DNA of 64,000 nt, taken from contig UQRM01000007.1 in assembly GCA_900543485.1 (NCBI GenBank), positions 34,690-98,689 on the forward strand. The letters are read 5' to 3'. The notes beneath the pieces are model-generated. The model searched no databases. It was given only the letters and a program-made list of their open reading frames with translations, and was not told the origin of the DNA. Numbering within the stretch: position 1 is the first letter of the stretch; each line of letters starts with the position of its first letter. Of the stretch, positions 1-8,200 are shown one piece after another. The position numbers and the translations under genes are program-made. The DNA comes from an uncultured Eubacterium sp. Its GTDB lineage: Bacteria; Bacillota; Clostridia; Peptostreptococcales; Anaerovoracaceae.

Positions 1-1260
1 GTAGGTCTGCCCATTGTAATTTATCCTGGTCCCATTGGCGATGACCTTATCGACAGCAGCGGTCAGTGTAGTCCTTGCTGTTTCCTTGCGGGAAGTTTCT
101 TTTCCATCAACATATGTGACGCTATACGTCACCTGGTCCTTCCCTTCGACGCCTTCCGTGACCACTTTACTGGTCCCCTCGTCCAGCGAGCTGTCATCCT
201 TCTCCACTGTCTCGAAAGGGACGGCTTCCTCTACCACTTCCACCTTGACATCAACTCTCTGAACCACGATCTCCAGATCGCTGGTGAGAAGCTCATCCTT
301 TTGAGGAGTGACTATATCGTCCTCATCCAATTTGATACCCGCGTCATCAAGCGCTTCGCCCACTGTATTGGCCAGGCTCTCGTACGATCTCGTCTTACCA
401 TCCGCCGTCACTTTGAAATCAGTTGCATGCTGGATATCCAGCTCTATCCCGTCGTATATAAAAGTCGTCAGCGGTGTGGATATATAATCATTGTCGCCGA
501 AATCTATCTGTTCTTCCTCAAGAAAACCCTCCACCGTATGCGCCTTGCTGTTGAAAGTGAACTCCTCACCATTTATAGTGGCGTATACCTCCCTCGGGAT
601 CATTGTGGTGTAAACGACCACCACCGCCAGCAATGCCACGAAGGATGCTGCGATGGCTCCCTGTGTCATATATCTCTTATAAAACGGAGGCCCGGACTTG
701 CTGTCCGTTTCATCCGCCTCAGATGTCACGGTTTCTTCACTGTTCTCGTGACCGGCGTCTGCCGCTTCAGTTTCTTCTTCCGGTTCAACCTGTTCCTCCG
801 GTTCAAGTGGTTCTTCCGATTTAGACTGTTCCTCCGGTTCAGTCACCTCTTCCGGTTCAGGTGATTCTTCCGGTTCAGGCGACTCTTCCGACTCAGTCTG
901 TTCTTCCGTCTCAGGTGGCTCTTCTGTCTCCTGCGCCTCAGCAGCTGTCTCCGTTTCCTCCTCCTGACCGGCCTGTTCCCGCAGCTGTTCTCCCGGCCCT
1001 GACGCCTCCTCCGACTCAGGCGACTCTTCCGGCTCAGGTGATTCTTCCGGTTCAGGCGACTCTTCCAGCTCAGGTGATTCTTCCGACTCAGCCTGCTCCT
1101 CCGACTCAGCCTGTTCTTCCCCCATATCGTCCGCGGGCTCATTTTCTTCCGCGACTGCTCCAGCCTCAGCAAATATCTCATCTATGTCAAGTCTGTCATT
1201 AGTATGTATATGGACATCCTTTTCCTCTCGCTCAAAGACATCCTTGATATTTATCTTCAT
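1..1260 (-). CDS. YabE-like membrane-anchored DUF348/G5 domain protein, 3' part cut off by the window edge
   Basis: The reading frame is open from an ATG at 1260 (upstream GGGAGA) to the left edge, giving 420 codons with no stop. Residues 1-30 are a charged head. About residues 45-190 are a very acidic low-complexity stretch built on Ser-Pro-Glu-Pro-Glu-Glu units. One hydrophobic helix lies near residues 200-221. It is followed by an extracellular DUF348 unit (about 262-305, with the DGKTRSYESLANTVGEAL pattern) and a G5-type domain (about 325-400). This order is known from YabE/Rpf-like cell-wall proteins, which usually end in a 3D or lysozyme-like hydrolase domain; that part would lie outside the window. 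The unusual feature is the long acidic segment on the cytoplasmic side of the helix. Peptidoglycan-related function is inferred from the family. Confidence 0.85.
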   Translation of the reverse strand, partial: MKINIKDVFEREEKDVHIHTNDRLDIDEIFAEAGAVAEENEPADDMGEEQAESEEQAESEESPELEESPEPEESPEPEESPESEEASGPGEQLREQAGQEEETETAAEAQETEEPPETEEQTESEESPEPEESPEPEEVTEPEEQSKSEEPLEPEEQVEPEEETEAADAGHENSEETVTSEADETDSKSGPPFYKRYMTQGAIAASFVALLAVVVVYTTMIPREVYATINGEEFTFNSKAHTVEGFLEEEQIDFGDNDYISTPLTTFIYDGIELDIQHATDFKVTADGKTRSYESLANTVGEALDDAGIKLDEDDIVTPQKDELLTSDLEIVVQRVDVKVEVVEEAVPFETVEKDDSSLDEGTSKVVTEGVEGKDQVTYSVTYVDGKETSRKETARTTLTAAVDKVIANGTRINYNGQTY

Positions 1261-1321
1261 ATCTGTTCTCCCAACATCAGATTTATACACTTATATGCAT
1301 GTGAGACCATTGTAACAAAAA

Positions 1322-1375
1322 AGGAGCATTTGTCAAGTTTTGCGGTTCCTGACACTGTTATGCTCCTGTTTTTTT
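1322..1375 (-). terminator. Terminator of the M20 peptidase operon
   Basis: GGAGCAT and ATGCTCC arms are separated by a loop that itself pairs through TGTCA/TGACA. There are T-runs on both sides, so it may work in both directions. It follows the M20 peptidase stop. Confidence 0.7.
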
Positions 1376-1418
1376 CCAAGATATTGAATATTTATGCACA
1401 ATTATTCAATATATGTCT

Positions 1419-2858
1419 CTATTTGTCATCATCCTCCAGTTCCGACAGTCTGTATGCTGCCTCAGCATATATCTGAGCCAATTTCGTCATATTTTCTACC
1501 GGGATCTTTTCATTTCTCTGGTGAGCCAGCTCCGGTTCACCGGGGAATCTTGCGCCGAAAGCTACTGTATTTTTGACAGCTCTGGCATAGGTACCACCGC
1601 CTATGACCAGTGGCTGACTTTCATCATCACCTGTATTTCGCCTGTATATATCCATCAGCGTCTCGACAAGCGGATCGTCCTTCGGGATGTATATCGGTTC
1701 CTGGGTCTTCCCCTTGACTATCCCCAGTTCATAATCTCCCAATACAGTCATCATATCCTCATATACCTGCTCATCGCTCGCCGTGACAGGATACCTGACG
1801 TTGACCGTCAGTCTGGCGGTCTTCTTATCAGCCTCTATCATCCCCACGTTGAACACCAGCTTGCCCGACTGCTCATCCTCCAACGGACAGCCTATCCGTT
1901 CCCCATGGAGATCATATCCTATATGGTCATTATAAAATGCGATGAAATCATTGGTGCTCTCGTTGGCAAAATTTATCCTCCCCAACAGCTCCATGATGAT
2001 GGAAACAGCGTTCTTTCCCTGTTCCGGAGTCGCGCCGTGAGCCGAAACACCTCTGGCTATAATCTCCAGGCTTTTTCCCATCCCTCTGCAATTGATCTCA
2101 CAGCCTTTTTCGGTACGGAAATCCGATACCTGCTCTTTTATCTTGTCATACCCGGCTCCTGAGCTGTCATGGAGCACTGCGCGGGCAAAGTCCGCCACCG
2201 AATTAGCCGCGTTACCACCTTTCATCGAACTGAGTTCCAGCCCCTTCCCGCCAAAAGCATCGAATTTCCTGACTATATCGAATACGATAATGCCTTTTTC
2301 CCCATAAATGGCAGGAAAATCCGCGTCGGGCGTGAATCCCAGCTCCGGCACCTGTTCCACGTGCGAAAGGTAATAATCCATTCCTTCCCAATTGGTTTCC
2401 TCATCAAGCCCCAAAATGAGCCTGATGGTCCTCTTTGGCTGATATCCACAGTCTTTGAGAGCCTTCATCCCATAGAAAGACGCTATCACGGGGCCTTTGT
2501 CATCGACAGCGCCTCTGCCGCATACATATCCGTCCTCTATGGATCCGCCATAAGGGTCGAAATCCCATCCATCGCCTTCCGGAACCACGTCCAGATGTCC
2601 CACTATGGCCACTACGCCGTCTTCTGTGCCTTTAAGATCTATATGTCCTCCATAATTGTCAGCATTGTATGTTTCAAAGCCTTCCTGTTCCGCCAGCCGG
2701 AGCATGTACTCCAGCGCTCTGTGGACATTCTCTCCAAAGGGCTTATCTCCATCAGGGCCGACCGCTACGCTCGGTACAGATATAAGAGCGGACAGAGACG
2801 CAAGCATCTCTGCCCTGTTTTCGGCTATCTTATCATTTACATCATTAAGCAAGCCCAT
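1419..2858 (-). CDS. M20 family metallopeptidase, PepV/Xaa-His dipeptidase type
   Basis: A zinc-dependent dipeptidase of about 479 residues, expected to act in the cytoplasm on short peptides. The family motifs are visible: GHLDVVPEGDGW with metal His and Asp, then GRGAVDDKGP, then the DEETNWEGM box with the catalytic and metal Glu pair. The C-terminal GGGTYARA motif is typical of PepV-type enzymes. I start at ATG 2858, because the longer frame begins inside the upstream nifU-like gene. The two genes are 4 bases apart and form an operon. Length is near normal for the family (about 465-480). Substrate specificity cannot be read from the sequence. Confidence 0.9.
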   Translation of the reverse strand: MGLLNDVNDKIAENRAEMLASLSALISVPSVAVGPDGDKPFGENVHRALEYMLRLAEQEGFETYNADNYGGHIDLKGTEDGVVAIVGHLDVVPEGDGWDFDPYGGSIEDGYVCGRGAVDDKGPVIASFYGMKALKDCGYQPKRTIRLILGLDEETNWEGMDYYLSHVEQVPELGFTPDADFPAIYGEKGIIVFDIVRKFDAFGGKGLELSSMKGGNAANSVADFARAVLHDSSGAGYDKIKEQVSDFRTEKGCEINCRGMGKSLEIIARGVSAHGATPEQGKNAVSIIMELLGRINFANESTNDFIAFYNDHIGYDLHGERIGCPLEDEQSGKLVFNVGMIEADKKTARLTVNVRYPVTASDEQVYEDMMTVLGDYELGIVKGKTQEPIYIPKDDPLVETLMDIYRRNTGDDESQPLVIGGGTYARAVKNTVAFGARFPGEPELAHQRNEKIPVENMTKLAQIYAEAAYRLSELEDDDK

Positions 2859-2862
2859 GACG

Positions 2863-3087
2863 TTACAGCACCGCTTCCACACCGGCTACCTCAGGATAAC
2901 TTTCCTTCAGTATCTTTTCCACAACGCCCTTGATAGTCATCTGAGCGCCCGGGCATCCGGCACAATGTCCCTGGAGTCTCACCTTGACGATATTGTCGTC
3001 GGTATACTCCACGAATTCGATATCTCCGCCGTCTCTCTGCAAAAATGGTCTTATCTGCTCCAACGCATCTTTGATCTTCTGTTCCAT
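2863..3087 (-). CDS. NifU-like C-terminal domain protein (Fe-S scaffold)
   Basis: A 74-residue stand-alone NifU C-terminal domain. The family signature is present: RPFLQRDGGDIE near the start and the CAGCPGAQ motif, whose CxxC binds an iron-sulfur cluster for transfer to apoproteins. The start at 3087 is chosen because AAGGAG lies 6 bases upstream; an in-frame ATG further upstream has no such site. It precedes the M20 peptidase in an operon, and no functional link between the two is evident. Confidence 0.9.
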   Translation of the reverse strand: MEQKIKDALEQIRPFLQRDGGDIEFVEYTDDNIVKVRLQGHCAGCPGAQMTIKGVVEKILKESYPEVAGVEAVL

Positions 3088-3157
3088 GTTCTTCTCCTTT
3101 ATCATTATTATTTACAAACGGACAAAATTTATGACCGCTTATGTTACAAATACATCA

Positions 3158-4354
3158 CTAAACCGGATCTACCGTGTAGATAGAAACCAGTTCCCCATCT
3201 CTCCATGTGCTTATGTAGGCGGTCTTTATAGGATCCCCCGTCGTGTTGAACGTTATCGTTCCCGAAGCGCCCTGGAAGCTCCTCTCCTCCTTTAGCACAT
3301 CCCGTATCTCTTCGCCGGTAGCGTCATCGTCCGCCCGGTCAATGGCATCGAGAGCTATTATATATGAATCGTATCCCAACGCGACAGCATCCTCAGGAAC
3401 ACTGTTCTCGCCATATTTTTCGTGATAAGCTTTGAGGAATTTCTCAGCCTCTTCGTTCACCGCCTCATCAGCAGCATAGAAATTCACGAAAGCCGTGTTG
3501 GCATCAGTAGCCACTCCGTCGGCAAGATCCTGAAATTCATCACTGCTCCAGTCCTTATCCCCCAGAAAGACTGCGTCAAGTCCCATATCCGAAGCCTGTT
3601 TTATTATGTTGATCGAATCTATGTTGTCTCCCGGCAGCAGCACACTTTTGACGCCTGCTTTCTCCACCGCCTCCAGCTGAGCGCTGAAGTCTTTATCGCC
3701 CGGAGTATATTCCTCGTATACCGTTATGGCATCTTCATTTTCTGTCTCCGCCTTTATCCTGTCGGTAAAGGCCGTAGCCATAGCCATAGCCGCGTCATCA
3801 CCTTCAGGCAGCAATACCCCGGCCGTAGTCTCCTTCTTGCTTTCCAACACATACCTGGCCAATATATCTCCCTGATTGGAGTCGACGTAACATACCCTGA
3901 AGTAATAGTCGTTATTGCTGGTAACAAGAGGGTTGGTATTGGTTATCGCTATGGCAGGTATCTGAGCCTCATTGATATACTCTCCCGCAACCATGGAATA
4001 CACGCTTCCATAGCTGCCGAGAATGACGGCCGGTTCCTTCAGGATAAGCTCCTTTATCGCCGTCTCCGCAGCATATATATCGGAAGCGTTATCCGCGTAT
4101 TCCAGCTGTACGAATTTCCCGTTTACGGTAGGATACATCTCATGAGCCAGTTCTATCCCCTCTATCTCCGCCTGGCTGCTTTCACTGTCGACTCCCGTCA
4201 TCGGCTCGTATACTCCGATGAGTATCGTCGCCGTATTTTCCTCCGGTTTATCTATAAATGCTGTTTTGAAATTATCGAAGGTCGTGCATCCGGAAAATGT
4301 CGCTATGCTCAAAACTATCAGTAAAAACGCCGCTGTTATCCTGTATATTTTCAC
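3158..4354 (-). CDS. ABC transporter substrate-binding lipoprotein, branched-chain amino-acid type (Peripla_BP_6)
   Basis: About 398 residues. The N-terminus is a lipoprotein signal: basic head, hydrophobic core, then FSGCTT with the lipidated Cys. The rest matches the LivJ-like fold, for example GVYEPMTG near the mature start, ILGSYGSV, and ALGYDSYIIALDAI near the C-terminus. The preferred start is the GTG at 4354, behind AAAGGTG; a second GTG sits 9 bases upstream. No permease or ATPase genes flank it, so it is an orphan binding protein here and could serve in sensing or with a distant transporter. The ligand is unknown. It is divergent from the rubrerythrin gene. Confidence 0.88.
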   Translation of the reverse strand: MKIYRITAAFLLIVLSIATFSGCTTFDNFKTAFIDKPEENTATILIGVYEPMTGVDSESSQAEIEGIELAHEMYPTVNGKFVQLEYADNASDIYAAETAIKELILKEPAVILGSYGSVYSMVAGEYINEAQIPAIAITNTNPLVTSNNDYYFRVCYVDSNQGDILARYVLESKKETTAGVLLPEGDDAAMAMATAFTDRIKAETENEDAITVYEEYTPGDKDFSAQLEAVEKAGVKSVLLPGDNIDSINIIKQASDMGLDAVFLGDKDWSSDEFQDLADGVATDANTAFVNFYAADEAVNEEAEKFLKAYHEKYGENSVPEDAVALGYDSYIIALDAIDRADDDATGEEIRDVLKEERSFQGASGTITFNTTGDPIKTAYISTWRDGELVSIYTVDPV

Positions 4355-4391
4355 GGTACTCACCTTTCTGTACTGTTAAATTATCACAATT

Positions 4392-4421
4392 ATTATACCA
4401 CGACGCCGACCTTCAGGTAAA
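4392..4421 (-). promoter_or_regulatory. Promoter of the substrate-binding protein gene
   Basis: TTTACC (4416-4421) and TATAAT (4392-4397) are separated by 18 bases on the minus strand, just upstream of the GTG start. Confidence 0.6.
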
Positions 4422-4512
4422 GTGTAAAGCTTGTGTACTTTTTACGCGGCTCATACGGCCAGCAGTGTTTGGACTTTTCCATGCATTTTTTAAAAAATTT
4501 TTCCAAAAGGTA

Positions 4513-4541
4513 TTGCATTCTTTACCAAAATGGTATATTAT
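4513..4541 (+). promoter_or_regulatory. Rubrerythrin promoter with a palindromic operator candidate in the spacer
   Basis: TTGCAT (4513-4518) and TATTAT (4536-4541) have a perfect 17-base spacer. The spacer contains TACCAAAATGGTA (4523-4535), a perfect inverted repeat, where a repressor could block RNA polymerase. Confidence 0.65.
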
Positions 4542-4609
4542 ACGGATATATCAAAGATTACACACACTCAAATCAATAAACACTTAAATGTAAAAGGAGG
4601 AAGATGATT

Positions 4610-5152
4610 ATGAAATGGACTTGTTCAGTATGCGGATACACTTATGAAGGACCTCAGCCACCGGAAAAATGTCCACAGTGCGGCGTTCCTGCGGACAAAT
4701 TCGTTGAGGTAAAGGAAGGCGCTATCGAATTCGTTGACGATCACGTTGTAGGCGTTGCTCAGGGCGTTGATCCTGAGATCATCCAGGGTCTCAGAGACAA
4801 CTTCAATGGCGAATGCTCAGAAGTCGGAATGTATCTGGCTATGGCAAGAGTTGCCCACAGAGAAGGATATCCTGAGATCGGGCTTTACTGGGAGAAGGCT
4901 GCATGGGAAGAGGCAGAGCACGCCGCCAAGTTCGCTGAACTGCTGGGCGAGGTAGTTACTGATTCCACGAAGAAGAATCTGGAGATGAGAGTAGAAGCCG
5001 AAGCCGGCGCATGTGCAGGCAAGAAAGAGCTGGCAACAAAGGCTAAGCAGCAGAATCTGGACGCCATCCACGATACAGTTCACGAAATGGCCAAGGACGA
5101 AGCAAGACACGGAAGAGCATTCCAGGGTCTCCTCAAGAGATACTTCGGCTAA
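4610..5152 (+). CDS. rbr: Rubrerythrin with N-terminal rubredoxin domain (reverse rubrerythrin)
   Basis: About 180 residues. The N-terminal 35 residues form a rubredoxin-type Fe site with two Cys pairs (CSVCGYTY and CPQCGVP). The remaining part is a ferritin-like diiron domain with the [28 protein letters not shown] and [13 protein letters not shown] helices, which carry the diiron Glu and His ligands. Domain order is reversed compared with classical rubrerythrin, as in the clostridial oxygen and peroxide detoxification enzymes. The ATG at 4610 lies 9 bases after AGGAGG; an in-frame ATG at 4604 is too close. It has its own promoter and terminator and so is monocistronic. Confidence 0.95.
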   Translation: MKWTCSVCGYTYEGPQPPEKCPQCGVPADKFVEVKEGAIEFVDDHVVGVAQGVDPEIIQGLRDNFNGECSEVGMYLAMARVAHREGYPEIGLYWEKAAWEEAEHAAKFAELLGEVVTDSTKKNLEMRVEAEAGACAGKKELATKAKQQNLDAIHDTVHEMAKDEARHGRAFQGLLKRYFG

Positions 5153-5177
5153 AAGGTTCTCACATACGATACATATA

Positions 5178-5210
5178 CTGCCGCGGAACATATTCCGCGG
5201 CAGCTTTTTT
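5178..5210 (+). terminator. Rubrerythrin terminator
   Basis: CTGCCGCGGAA and TTCCGCGGCAG arms (5178-5203) are followed by a run of six T. Confidence 0.9.
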
Positions 5211-5288
5211 ATCAATGCAGGAAATACTGGTCTATGATATCCTCCCGCTTTTCATGACAAACCGGGATCGCAACAAAACAGGCAGCCT

Positions 5289-8200
5289 TTATCTGCTCCT
5301 TCGCCTTCTGCCATACAGAACCGCCAACACAGCTGCGGAGCTCAAGAGGAGAACTCCCCAGAGCAATGGGTCGAAACTGTCTCCCGTAGGCGTTCCTTTA
5401 TCCTTTGTCTCATCTTCCGGTGTTGCCGTCTTCACAGGCTCCCAGTTGGCTGTATAGCTTTTATCGCCTCCTGATCCCTTTTCTATCGTAACTTCCTTTT
5501 CAGGCTTGTCGCCGTTGGAGCCGGTCCAGCCCAGGAATATATATCCGTCACGCTCCGGCGCCGCGAGAGTGAAGTCGTCGGTCTCCGTCGTATATACGGT
5601 CGGGTTGGCGTCCTCCGCTACCGTTCCTCCCGCAAGGTCATATTCTATGACATACTGTACAGGCTCCCACAGAGCTTTGAACTCCTGATCGTCTCGCACT
5701 TTATACTCATGTCCCGGTATGTATTTGTTCCCGCTTTCGTCTTCCCAAAACTCGAAAGTATAGTGCTCCCTCGCAGGCGCGTCAGGGATGATAACGGTGC
5801 TGTCATAATCAGCCTTCTTTGCAAGCGTCTCTGTCTTTCCGTCTTCCCACTCGCCGCCGTTCGGATCGAATTTCAGCGTCTTTTCCTCAGCCTTCCAGTT
5901 GGCCGTATACTCTCTGTTGCCGTGAGAGCCTTTACTTATCGTAACTTTCTTTTCAGGCTTGTCGCCGTTGGAGCCGGTCCAGCCCAGGAATACATATCCA
6001 TCACGCTCCGGTGCCGCGAGAGTGAAGTCGTCGGTCTCCGTCGTATATACTGCCGGATTAGCGTCCTCCGCTATCGTTCCTCCCGCAAGGTCATATTCTA
6101 TGACATACTGTACAGGCTCCCACAGGGCTTTGAACTCCTGATTGTCTCGCACTTTATACTCATGTCCGGGTATGTATTTATTCCCGCTTTCATCTTCCCA
6201 AAACTCGAAAGTATAGTGCTCCCTCGTAGGTGAATCAGGGATGGTAACGGTGCTGTCATAATCGGCCTTCTTTGCAAGTATCCCTGCCTTCCCGTCTTCC
6301 CATTCGCCGCCGTTCGGATCGAATTTCAGCGTCTTTTCCTCAGCCTTCCAGTTGGCAGTATACTCTCTGTTGCCGTGAGAGCCTTTCTCTATCGTGACTG
6401 TCTTTTCAGGTTCGATTATACCTGTTCCCGTCCAGCCCAGGAACTCATATCCCACACGCTGAGGGTTGTTGAGACGAAACTTTTCCGTATTGATATTATA
6501 TGTCGTCGGATTTCCTTTCAGTACAGTGCCGCCTGCAAGGTCATAGTCGATGGTGTACTCCGTCGGCTCCCACTGGGCGTACAATGTGATTTCAGGATTT
6601 TTCACAGGGTCGTCCAAGACAAATTTAGCGCCATCAGGATAGGATATGCCGCCACCGTTCTTCTGGGTATTCCACCCTACGAAATCCCAGTAAGGTCTAT
6701 TAAAGGCGCACTTTAACAGCTCTGTTTCATAAAAGGTTTCCTGAGCATACTTCTCTCCTTCTGCGTCGTTGGGCTCAAAGTTTATCATTACGGACACAGG
6801 GTTCCACTGGGCGTACAGGTGTAATTCACCGCCGTTTTCAACAGGAATATCTTTCTCTTTTAATTGGGCTTTATCTTCATAGTCACACGAAGCAGGCCCC
6901 GGCCAATCGGAGGTTTTCGTCCAGCCCGCAAAATTATATCCGTACCGCTCAAACTGATTGGCAAACAGATTCTGCTGCTGGCCGTAAACCATGTCCTGGG
7001 TTATCGTCTTATCTTCGCCACCGTCATTGTCGTGGAATACTACCTGGTAGCGATTAGGGGCGAAATGTGCTTCGATATCCATATCTCCGGTAACGGTGAG
7101 TTTCTGTTCCGCTCCCGTCGGATCCCATTTCATGCCGCTGTCGCTTCCCAGGATCGTATACTGCTCAAAGTGATGGCCTGCATACGCAGTTGCAGTAACA
7201 TTGATCTCAGTTCCCCGGATCAATTTGTCCTCCGAATCGACCTGAGTGCTGTCCTCCTTCGTTACGCTTATCGTTCCTTTGCCATCACATGCGGCTTTCA
7301 CCGTATAGTAATCAAAATTGTATACTCCGAAATTTTCATCAACATCTATCGTCCTGTCGGTATTATAGGCCTGCAGCGCTTCATCATTAAATATGACGTT
7401 GTATGCCCCCTCATCTATAGCTGCACTTGTACTTTCCACGCAGTAGATACCCGGGCTTTGCTCAACGAACGTCACATCGTATTTTTTCGTATCGTCACTG
7501 AAGCCCTTCAATGTAACGCTTATTCTTTCACCGGCATTCACAAACTCCCCGTTGTCCGTTATGATGATCGTAGCTCCTGTTTTGTTGATCCAGGTGGCTT
7601 CGAGAGTTGTTCCCGTCAGACTGCCGTCTTCGTTCACGTTGCACAGATTCGTCACCTTGGCTTTGTCTGGATATTGTTCTGCTGGATCACCTTCTACCGT
7701 CCAGTAGGCGAATATGCTGTTTTCTTTTTCTAATTTAAGCTGTTCGGCGGACAGCAACTGCGTCGGGGTGTCGTAGTATATTCCCTGTTGTCCTACCTTT
7801 TCACCGTTGTTCTGGAATATCACTTCATACGATTTCGGAGCCCACTGGGCATAGAGGGTGATGGTATCCGTATCGCTGTTCAGCAGATCCTCGTTAGTTA
7901 TCGTATTATCCTTTATGATATCCTCATCATAAGGCGCGTACTTTTCCCTGCTCCAGCCTCTGAATGTCCAGCCCGGCAGATCATATCCATTTTCAATAGA
8001 GTAAGACTTTTTATCGAAATCGTAAATTATCGTCATGGGCTCCATCTTACCCTGAAGTTCCTTAGTCGCATTTGCCGGCACATTCGGGTCAAAGTTGATC
8101 GTATATGTACTGTACGCCCAGACCGCGTAGAGCTGCATGTCCTCATTTACCTCGATCTTATCTCTCGGCTTATAATCTGCCGTTGTCGATCCCTGCTCTT

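Noticed and set aside
843..1181. Minus-strand Arg/Lys-rich frame with short repeats
   Set aside because: It is the shifted reading of the acidic SPE repeats in the DUF348/G5 protein frame.
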